Origin: Gracilaria caudata
Lineage: Eukaryota > Rhodophyta > Florideophyceae > Gracilariales > Gracilariaceae
DNA: 16,049 nucleotides
Assembly (NCBI GenBank): GCA_030374735.1
Contig: JASCIV010000594.1
Coordinates: forward strand, 1 to 16,049
Direction: 5' to 3'
Shown: in pieces, positions 7,342-14,150 of the stretch
Layout: the number at the start of each line of letters is the position of its first letter
Position numbering within the stretch: the stretch's first letter is position 1
Program-made: the position numbers and the translations under genes
Notes under the pieces: generated by a model
What the model was told of the DNA's origin: nothing
Seen by the model: the letters and a program-made list of their open reading frames with translations, nothing else
Database searches by the model: none

Positions 7342-8820
7342 TCATTTCCCGGCAACGCTGGTGCGACCCGAAATGTCTTCATTCTGCACGCCGTCACCAG
7401 GCCGGGCAAAGGCGCCATACCCCGCCGGTCCGAAGTGCGTCGACCATCCCTCCTTTACCTGTACCCAATAAGTGGTAACATCAGGTGTTTTGTTCCAGCA
7501 TCTTCCGAGATTCTCGTAGTGCGAGCGAACAACTCCCAATGTCCATGCCACGGAAGTCACATCCCTTCCCTGGTTGTCGATGAACACATTAGTGACTATA
7601 CCAGCCAAAGCTGCTATAGCCACCACAGCAGTGAGCACTATCGCACTGGAATTCAATACAGTTACATCCCGTTCCTTTCCCCGAACGCGCACCTGCATTT
7701 CATCAAATTGCCCTATAACCTGATCGGGAAATTCATCAGAATCTTCTTCTCCTGAAAAGAAAATCTCTGCCATCAGGTCCACTGCATTGTACGGCCTGTA
7801 AACTCCTAAATCATCCGGAGCTGGGTTTGGATCGTTGAGGTATGCGATTACTGCCCTAGCCAATCCTCTGATGTCCAGTCTAGAGTTCATTGCAGTAACT
7901 TCTATGCTGAACTCTCGTCGAGTCATACGAGTGTAGTTGAGGTCGGCACATGTAGAAGTGCCAAAGTCTCTATTCTCTATCGTCCAGTCATTAGGATCAT
8001 CATCTTCCAGGTTTACAAGTCCCCCAACCTCTATCTCGTACTGATCCTTTTCCTTCTCTATGGCTGTAGCCATGATTCTGCTACCAGTCCCGTAAGCTCC
8101 AAGTACCGTGAATGTGTCATTTCCATACAAAGACCCCTCACAGCACTGTGGCAGTCGTGCTTCCACCAAGCCATCCGGTATTCTTCCTTTCTTAAATCTT
8201 GATGTGTTAAGGTCCCTTTCGTGAATGATGGAGTCGTAGTCGCCCACAAATCTGATGCCGACGCTGGATTCCACATTCTCTGGACCTAAACACAAAGACT
8301 GGTTGAAGCCATACGTTCGAGACACAGCCATTTCGAAATTTTGCGGACTTGTGTACGCAACTCCGTATAGTTCATAGGTGTTGCGTTCGACTTGTCTAAA
8401 ACATGATCTGCTCTGACTGCTAAGGCCCCTTATTCTCCGGAGACTAGTCACATCAGATTGCGGTACAACTTGTGGAAAGCCTCCGCCGTTCAAAACAAAT
8501 CTTGTCTCCAAACTGTATTCACTTTGTGTTTCTCCATTAACACCAAGTTCGAGCCAAAATATGATGATGGAGATAACAAGTTCACCGATTAGTAACAACT
8601 TGTTTCCGGCAGCTCGAGTTCGCAACAGTGCGAAGGGTCTTGAAATACTTGGTAGCTCTTGTCCTATTCGAACCCCATGACCTTTTGTCCTTGCATTTCG
8701 AAATGTACGACGATTTGTGATCTTGGTTAAGCCGTTTGCCCAAACAGGAGCCACGATGAGCACTATCCATGCCTCTAATACGGCATTGATGATACCGCTT
8801 CTCACTGGTATGTTGATCAT
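7342..8820 (-). CDS. Multi-membrane protein with large N-glycosylated loop (unrecognised family)
   Basis: An intact 492-residue ORF with start ATG 8820 in the context CAAAACATGATC and stop TGA 7342-7344. Membrane spans are at residues ~10-29 (AVLEAWIVLIVAPVW), ~74-94 (KLLLIGELVISIIIFWLEL) and ~388-413 (IVLTAVVAIAALAGIV). Between spans 2 and 3 is a ~290-residue loop with Cys pairs (CFRQ, CLG, QCCEG, CADL) and sequons (NQS, NTS, NDT, NYT), so it is probably lumenal or extracellular. A ~78-residue hydrophilic tail follows span 3 and contains a second HFGPAGYGAF-type stretch. I do not recognise the family. It is duplicated here: pieces of two further copies lie at 1571-1676 and 2157-2435. The reading frame is undamaged, which makes this the likely functional member. 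The function is unknown. Confidence 0.88.
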   Translation of the reverse strand: MINIPVRSGIINAVLEAWIVLIVAPVWANGLTKITNRRTFRNARTKGHGVRIGQELPSISRPFALLRTRAAGNKLLLIGELVISIIIFWLELGVNGETQSEYSLETRFVLNGGGFPQVVPQSDVTSLRRIRGLSSQSRSCFRQVERNTYELYGVAYTSPQNFEMAVSRTYGFNQSLCLGPENVESSVGIRFVGDYDSIIHERDLNTSRFKKGRIPDGLVEARLPQCCEGSLYGNDTFTVLGAYGTGSRIMATAIEKEKDQYEIEVGGLVNLEDDDPNDWTIENRDFGTSTCADLNYTRMTRREFSIEVTAMNSRLDIRGLARAVIAYLNDPNPAPDDLGVYRPYNAVDLMAEIFFSGEEDSDEFPDQVIGQFDEMQVRVRGKERDVTVLNSSAIVLTAVVAIAALAGIVTNVFIDNQGRDVTSVAWTLGVVRSHYENLGRCWNKTPDVTTYWVQVKEGWSTHFGPAGYGAFARPGDGVQNEDISGRTSVAGK

Positions 8821-8918
8821 GTTTTGCGTTTGCTGATGGATGAAAACTGAAATGTTGAGAAGAGAGGGAAGCAGTTGTTGGTAGCAAACACAGACGCTGT
8901 CGAGTAGTTCACCACTCC

Positions 8919-8926
8919 GCTTTAAA
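8919..8926 (-). promoter_or_regulatory. Possible TATA-like element (TTTAAAGC)
   Basis: On the minus strand TTTAAAGC lies about 100 bp upstream of the ATG of the membrane-protein gene. A similar ATTTAAGC lies about 100 bp upstream of the Arg/Ser-rich gene at 10065. The shared sequence and spacing are the only support. Confidence 0.25.
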
Positions 8927-9094
8927 CGAAAAGAATGGCATCATCCACAAATTCACAACCTAGACAAATCCTATCAAAACCTGAACCACTGGCAACCATG
9001 TACAAAAGCTGTAAACCAACTCCCGCACGCGGAGCTGGCGTCGCATGGAGGGGGTAGTACGCAGCGGCGCGGGGGTTATCAGGCTCAGCCAGCG

Positions 9095-9245
9095 CAGCGA
9101 GTAGGAGAGATGTGCGATGCTCTCATCGAAGTCGGCGAAGCGCTTGTCGCGTATTCTAGACGGCGCGTCACCTCGGCACTGGCTTGTGTCTGGGCACTTG
9201 CAGAAGCTGCGGAGCGCGCGCATCGCTCTCCGCAGGTCGATGGAA
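9095..9245. repeat. Dispersed GC-rich repeat, solitary partial copy E
   Basis: CAGCGAGTAGGAGAGATGTG matches the start of copy D. GATGCTCTCATCGAAGTCGG and GCAGAAGCTGCGGAGCGCG, then GGTCGATGGA, match the family. Homology stops around 9245, so only the first half is present, and no membrane-gene tail follows. It lies 5' of the intact membrane-protein gene, while the other copies lie 3' of their gene tails. This shows that the repeat can exist apart from the gene. Confidence 0.65.
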
Positions 9246-9475
9246 GGTGACACGCGTGCTGCATCTGGCCGCCATATCAGAGTGTCGAACTGCGAAGCAA
9301 CCTTGTATCTAAGTGAAAGCAGTGATCAAGGCGGAACTGCGCGTGAGAGAGCAGCTTTCCCATTCCCACACCACAGTGCCGTCGCCCAATTTTTGAAACC
9401 GCCGAAATGATTTGCAGTACTGTACAGGGTACGTGTACTTGTTTTGACAAATTATTACGTTCCCGCGTTGTCGCG

Positions 9476-9632
9476 AAACGACGTGTCGGCGACAATTTGA
9501 ACACTTCGATCTCGCGCTCCGTGCAGGGAATTGAAGGGCTCTGAGAGCGGAAAGGTGGGCGCGCCGTGCGAGACCACAATTGAAGTCCGAGATCAGAACT
9601 GAGGAGCTCAAATTGTCGCCGACACGTCGTTT
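9476..9632. repeat. 25-bp perfect inverted repeat around a 107-bp core
   Basis: The left arm at 9476-9500 starts AAACGACGTGTCGGCGACAA and ends TTTGA. The right arm at 9608-9632 is its exact reverse complement. The 107 bp between them show only weak further complementarity (GATCTCG against CGAGATC). No target-site duplication flanks the arms. It could be a small non-autonomous element of MITE type, an RNA hairpin or a recombination product. No copy of it is seen elsewhere in the window. Confidence 0.9.
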
Positions 9633-9959
9633 GCATTGCTCCATCTTCGTTCCCAACCACTCTCCCAATCGACCGCTCGCGCCCGCACATGTGGAAAAAT
9701 GAACCTCTGGTGATCACGTAGCCGCATCTCTCTGAACAATTCGATGAGATCTCCACACGGCGTTTAACCGTGCATTGCCGCAAATTGCAATTGAAGCGAA
9801 GAACAGCCTCCGGAAGGAGATGGTGGTGGTTTCCGACACGTCCGCTTCGCTGCGGCGACGATATTGTGGCCAACAATCGCCGCTCGCCTCTGCGCCGTGT
9901 TGTCAGCTTGGGACCCAATTGTATGGTATCCGTGGTCTTCGTCCGCGCACTGCTACTGC
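9633..9959. other. Intergenic stretch upstream of the Arg/Ser-rich gene
   Basis: No gene is supported. A minus-strand ORF of 213 codons (9277-9918) crosses both this stretch and the inverted repeat, but has no protein-like features. The stretch probably contains the promoter region of the gene starting at 10065. Confidence 0.4.
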
Positions 9960-9967
9960 TATTTAAG
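9960..9967 (+). promoter_or_regulatory. Possible TATA-like element (TATTTAAG)
   Basis: TATTTAAG lies 98 bp before the ATG at 10065, in a GC-richer surrounding. It is followed by a pyrimidine-rich tract (TTCTCCGTCTCGTGTGTTCT) of the kind common at transcription starts. No direct evidence of use. Confidence 0.35.
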
Positions 9968-10064
9968 CACTTGCTTCTCCGTCTCGTGTGTTCTACCTCC
10001 CCTCTCCACCACGCGCTTCAGCAGAGGCTCGTACATTGCAGGTTGAGGTAGAAGCAGCATCATC

Positions 10065-10691
10065 ATGTTCCGCTCCCTGCTGCTCGAGCAGCTCAACATG
10101 GTGTTCAGACGCGTGGCATTCCAGGTTGTCTCGTTTGTAGAACGCATGGACGAAAGCGCGCGCGATGATCGTCCGCGAAGCGGCTACGGTTCACGCAGCC
10201 TCCGTAGCAACAGCGCCGAATTCTTGATGCGGTCCAACGATGTGCGGCGTACCACGCGAAGCGAGCGCGGTAGGCATTCGCGACGGAGCTCTGGTTCCGC
10301 CAGCGTGCGCAGTCACCGCAGCGCGGTGTTGGCGGGCTCGGACTGTCCGCCGAGTCCCACCAGCGTGATGGGCACCCACAGCCCAGCCAGTCCGCTGTGG
10401 CAGCACTCAAAGCGCGAGGCGCGCCACATGCGAAGGCGCTCGTCCAGAAGCGGTGGTAGTCATCATGCTGCTCGCCGCTCTTCGGCAAACCACGCGGCAT
10501 GGCGGCAACGCGAGCGCGAGTGCGAGCGCGAGCGCGAGCGTATGCGCGAGCAGGCGTTGAGGCGGACGTCGTCGAGGCAGCGATCTTCGCTTCGATCTTG
10601 CAACAGCGGTGGCGACGAGCGGCGAGCGGAGCGACCGACGCGGCGTGTGCGCTTCGCCGAAGAGGTGGAGGTATTCACATATTGGATCTGA
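10065..10691 (+). CDS. Basic Arg/Ser-rich protein with possible PP1-docking motif
   Basis: A 208-residue ORF from ATG 10065 (context CATCATCATGTTC) to TGA 10691. Residues 1-25 are amphipathic/hydrophobic (SLLLEQL, VFRRVAFQVVSFV), so a helix or membrane-associating segment is possible. Residues 30-145 are dominated by Arg and Ser with SP and RS dipeptides, like a phosphorylation-rich disordered region. Residues 147-167 are a charged run (RQRERECERERERMREQ) encoded by a GAGCGC-type repeat. The last 15 residues, RRVRFAEEVEVFTYW plus Ile, contain R-V-R-F (194-197) followed by acidic residues, the form of a protein phosphatase 1 docking site. The motif is seen; PP1 binding is inference. High GC makes long ORFs likelier by chance, but the promoter-like element and the ordered C-terminus favour a real gene. 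Confidence 0.55.
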   Translation: MFRSLLLEQLNMVFRRVAFQVVSFVERMDESARDDRPRSGYGSRSLRSNSAEFLMRSNDVRRTTRSERGRHSRRSSGSASVRSHRSAVLAGSDCPPSPTSVMGTHSPASPLWQHSKREARHMRRRSSRSGGSHHAARRSSANHAAWRQRERECERERERMREQALRRTSSRQRSSLRSCNSGGDERRAERPTRRVRFAEEVEVFTYWI

Positions 10692-10963
10692 CATGTTCAG
10701 GTGCTTCTCGGGGGTTTTGGGCGAACGTGACAGTGTCACACGAACTGAACAGGACAAACGCTCCGCACGCTGTGCTGAGCGTGACGCTCATACGCGGCTT
10801 ACAGGATGACGCTGCTGTCAGACTCTCGGCGTAGCTGCGCGCAGCGCGACTCGTTCGCTGGTTGCAGGCGTTTTGCAGACGCTGCGGCCTCGCTTCACCG
10901 TTCAGTTGCGAGTTGTGCAACATTGCGCTCCTGCGACGAAGTGCATCCCGCGCGTTCTGCACC

Positions 10964-12403
10964 ATGGCGCCGGCGCAGCGCCCGCCGCCGTATCCGTCGC
11001 CGCTCAGCGCGGCGGCGCACTCCGAACACGCCGACTGTGTGCGATTCGCCTCCGCCTTGCGCCCACCGCCGCGCGGTCTGCACGCCGTGTATCATCTGCC
11101 GCCCGCCGTTACATCACATTCCGCGTGTCTGGACGTGCTGCTGTTCCGCGGCGTGCTGCTCGTTGCGTATGCCGCCGCCGATGAAGTGGTGATTGCGCGC
11201 GCCTCCGATCTGCATGCGTTGCGTCGACTGCGCGCGCCGTCGCGCTTGCGCGGCGAGCGTGGCGCCGTGACGGCGTTGGCGTTTCGACAGCATGACGCTG
11301 CGATTGCGGCTGCGTTTGGCGGTTGCGTCGTTGTGTTTGAGGGCTGGTCAGAGGCTGCGCGCGAGCTTCGATTTGTTTATGACTGCAACCGCCCGGAGGT
11401 TGTTCTTCCGTGTGAGCGACTGCCCGAGCCCATTGCAGAGCCCATTGTGTCGCTGTCGTGGAGCACCGCCGGTGACACTCTTTGCGCTGTTGCGGATTCC
11501 ATCTTTGTGTGGAAGATCGACTTTGCCTATCGTCCTGTGCGCTACACACACCACCTCACCATTTCCCGTCACCAAATCCCTACCGTACCACTTGCGCTGG
11601 CCGCCATGTCGCCCGACGCTTCGTATATCGCCGTTTCGTGTCTTTACGCGCGGGTGTCGTACGTGTTTGCTATTTCCACCAGCCTTAGTACCATTCCGTG
11701 CGCCGAGATTGTGCACGGCAGATCGGGCATATCCAATATGGATTGGAAGAAACGCGGAGGCGGCAACCAAGCGTTGATGACCACCGATCGCGACGGAACC
11801 ATAAGGATTTGGGTGCGTGCTTCCATCCGAAACAAGCCATACATCGAGGACGAAACGCTATCCGTGGGCCCCGAGTCGTGGATTGAGGAGATCGCCCGTA
11901 GTCCGCATGTGGAGCGCACCCCACGCGCAGGCGCCGCCTTTCTTTCGTGGGGCGGCGGTGGAGGTGTGGCTGATGACGAAGGCGATGCTATGGCTACCAG
12001 CGCTGCTCACCCTTTCATGCTGGAGGGGACTGCCCCCAGGCCTATTCGCTGCTACCACTGGGTTGTGCGCGTCGCCGGTGTAGATGCGCGTGCGTGGCGC
12101 GTTCGCAGACTTGATTATCGTCCCCGAGCGGAGTTTGAGCGTCTTGAACAGGCTATGAGGATTCGCCCTTCGTGCGTGTCGTACAGTCGAAGCAGTAGCT
12201 TCACCGACGTGGACTTCCCGGCACCTGAAGGTCCCACCAACGCCACCATTTTCCGGGTGGGACCCGAAAGTTTATTCCTTCGACTTGTCCCCTTCTCATG
12301 GTACAGGAAGAGGCCTCTTCCTGTTGACGGCGGTTATAGACAAAGGAGACGTTTTCGAAAACAATTTCTCCACCATGGGACTTTCCATTCTTTACTTCGA
12401 TGA
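10964..12403 (+). CDS. Rav1/DmX-like WD40 protein, truncated after about residue 397
   Basis: ATG 10964 sits in a strong context (GCACCATGGCG) and opens 479 codons. Residues 55-395 form WD40 blades: VLLVAYAAADEVVIA (65-79), AVTALAFRQHDAAIAAAF (101-118), IVSLSWSTAGDTL...VWKID (161-186), LALAAMSPDASYIAV (210-224) and ISNMDW...MTTDRDGTIRIWV (256-284). Order and spacing resemble the N-terminal propeller of DmX/Rabconnectin-3 and yeast Rav1, which assist V-ATPase assembly at endomembranes. Those proteins exceed 1300 residues; here homology ends at FERLEQA (~397, base 12153). From 12154 the frame runs through the antisense strand of the ABC-transporter fragment, so the last ~80 residues are not native. 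Either the gene is a broken 5' piece, or the join is an assembly artefact. The WD40 call is firm; the DmX/Rav1 identity is moderate. Confidence 0.72.
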   Translation: MAPAQRPPPYPSPLSAAAHSEHADCVRFASALRPPPRGLHAVYHLPPAVTSHSACLDVLLFRGVLLVAYAAADEVVIARASDLHALRRLRAPSRLRGERGAVTALAFRQHDAAIAAAFGGCVVVFEGWSEAARELRFVYDCNRPEVVLPCERLPEPIAEPIVSLSWSTAGDTLCAVADSIFVWKIDFAYRPVRYTHHLTISRHQIPTVPLALAAMSPDASYIAVSCLYARVSYVFAISTSLSTIPCAEIVHGRSGISNMDWKKRGGGNQALMTTDRDGTIRIWVRASIRNKPYIEDETLSVGPESWIEEIARSPHVERTPRAGAAFLSWGGGGGVADDEGDAMATSAAHPFMLEGTAPRPIRCYHWVVRVAGVDARAWRVRRLDYRPRAEFERLEQAMRIRPSCVSYSRSSSFTDVDFPAPEGPTNATIFRVGPESLFLRLVPFSWYRKRPLPVDGGYRQRRRFRKQFLHHGTFHSLLR

Positions 12404-13238
12404 TGAGTTCTTGAGCATTTTCCGCATCTTGAACTTCTCTTTCCTTCTCGAAAAGCTTTATAACTTGTTCGAGGTTTGTCAAAGCCGATACAACCTGTAT
12501 ATATGAGTTTCCGAACCACAGCAACGGTCCAAAGAGATGAACAATGTAGGCTTGGATCATCCTGAAGTCTCCGATTGTGATAATGTTTCGAGAGGCTTGA
12601 ACGGCGGCGATTACGAGACCAAAGAAAGTTCCTAGATGCACAATGAAGTTTTTTCAGAACTTGAATCCTATCAGAATTCCCGTGGATCTCACAGCGATTC
12701 GCTGTGCGATTTCCCACAGTGAGGCGTACCTCGAAACCTCGGCTTTCTCAATCCCAAATGACTTCACTTTTCTAAAGTTCACAATAGTCTCCGTAGCGCA
12801 GGACCACGCGTTGTTTCGCGCCTCTCGTAGCTCGCGCCCACATCTGACTCTCCATTGTGTCATGTACCCGGTGAAGATGACATATGCGATCACTGTTACC
12901 AATGTTACCAGCGCTATGATCGGGGAACCCAGCCTGAAGAATATGCCAGAAACAAAAATGGCCTCAATAACAGTAGGTCCGAGATTGAACAAAACCAATG
13001 TTAGGAGGCTGTTGACCGATCCAATTCCGCGCCCAAGGATAGATGTCGTCTCTCCAGTTTTCTTGGTGGTGTGATATGAAAGTGAAAGCAATTGAAGATG
13101 ACAGAAGGACCGAACTGCAAATACCTTTGAGAGATAAGAACCGCAGTATTGCTGAGCGAGTTCTTGTCCTTGTCCAGAAACCCCTCCAAGCGCACGACCA
13201 GCTAGAAACAACAACAAACCAAATATGGGGCGGTGAAG
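12154..13238 (-). pseudogene. ABCB6/HMT-type half-ABC transporter fragment (broken)
   Basis: Reading the minus strand downward from about 13238, the frame gives a transmembrane domain: RPIFGLLLFLAGRALGG, then HTTKKTGETTSILGRG (the typical R/K-TGE signature), membrane helices, and ETIVNFRKVKSFGIEKAEV (the LLNFETVKYF region). The linker follows (IITIGDF, EIVFENVSFVYN), then Walker A GPSGAGKST and KLLLRLYD. The order matches ATM1/HMT1/ABCB6 half-transporters. Damage: in-frame TGA at 12654-12656 between GFKF and KNFIVHLG; a one-base frameshift in a T-run at 12249-12252 just before Walker A; and a stop in homology at ~12154 after GRILI. The Q-loop, signature, Walker B and the whole N-terminus are absent. 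It cannot make a transporter. Confidence 0.85.
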
Positions 13239-14150
13239 TTAGATATCCTCATCAGTGCTCTCCAGCGAGTCAACAACAAGCCCATTGTAGTAGTAACAGT
13301 ACATACCCTCTTGAATGGATCCGGTGACAGTTAAAGTTGTCTCAGCCTCATCCGTTGTGCACGAGTTGTCAGCAAGAGCCAACTTCAGACGAGTAGTGCC
13401 AAGTGGGAACTTGTAAGTGAATGCAACCTGCTTAGAGCGAACCTCCCCGGTTTCTACCAAGATCCCGGTATATTCAGTGATTTGTTCAATGATACTATTT
13501 GCGTTGTCAAAGAAGTACGAGTGACTTCCTGAATCATCAATCTGTACTGTGTGGAAGCCATCACCATCGCTGTCGACGTCAGACTTTGGAGAGTTCGCAT
13601 TGATTTGCGGTAGGTAGGATCCCGGGGTCCGCACAGCTTCGTCCAGTCTGGAATGAACCACCCGAAATGGAAGTGGTTCCAGAGAAGGAGCTGGCAGAAA
13701 AGAACTTGGTAGTGCCTGCTACAGCCGGGTCTCCATTGGTACCGACGTCGGTGAGAACGGAGTTAGAAGCAGATAGAGAGGGACTTGAGGAAGAACTCGG
13801 ATTTGGAGGGAGTGTGGGGACGACGATGACGGAGAGGGGGCAACTGGCTTACTCAGTTGAGAGGCAGAGGGTGAGGGCAATGGCACTGTAGAGGACGAGG
13901 CGGACGGAGACGAGGCAATTGGCGCACTCGACTGAGAGGGCGAGGGAAGAGGCTCCGCAGATGAAGAAGCAGACGGAGATGGGGCTATCAGTGCACTCCA
14001 CTGGGATGGCAAAGGTAGAGGCACTGTAGATGAAGAAGCAGACGGAGACGGGGCAGTCGGTGCACAAACACAGTTTCTTGTTGTGATGACGCCACTGCTG
14101 TCGCAAGCTTGTCCATGGTTGAAGCCGCCAGAATTCGTTCGTCGAAAGTG
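13239..14150 (-). pseudogene. Secreted Ser/Pro-linker and PKD-like domain protein, broken
   Basis: Minus-strand pieces in order: GGFNHGQACDSSGVITTRNC with CVCAP (a short Cys-rich end), then a Ser/Pro linker made of about three APSPSASSS-type units, all in one frame down to about 13810. The frame then shifts to read PSSSSSPSLSASNSVLTDVG and ISGGSFQTGRSC (weakly like the start of a malectin domain). It shifts back near 13615 for DVDSDGDGFHTVQIDDSGSH and the strands FTYKFPLGTTRLKLALADNS and EAETTLTVTG, which look like a PKD/Ig-type beta-sandwich. It ends in GMYCYYYNGL and a TAA at 13239-13241. Two compensating frameshifts and abrupt ends on both sides indicate a damaged gene or sequence errors. 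The family is probably extracellular. The PKD reading is from pattern only. Confidence 0.6.

Noticed and set aside
9277..9918. 213-codon minus-strand ORF
   Set aside because: It crosses the perfect inverted repeat and has no domain, signal peptide or compositional sign of coding.
10806..11777. Several ORFs of 100-160 codons on both strands inside the WD40 gene
   Set aside because: They are shadows in GC-rich DNA. Only the WD40 frame shows conserved structural motifs.
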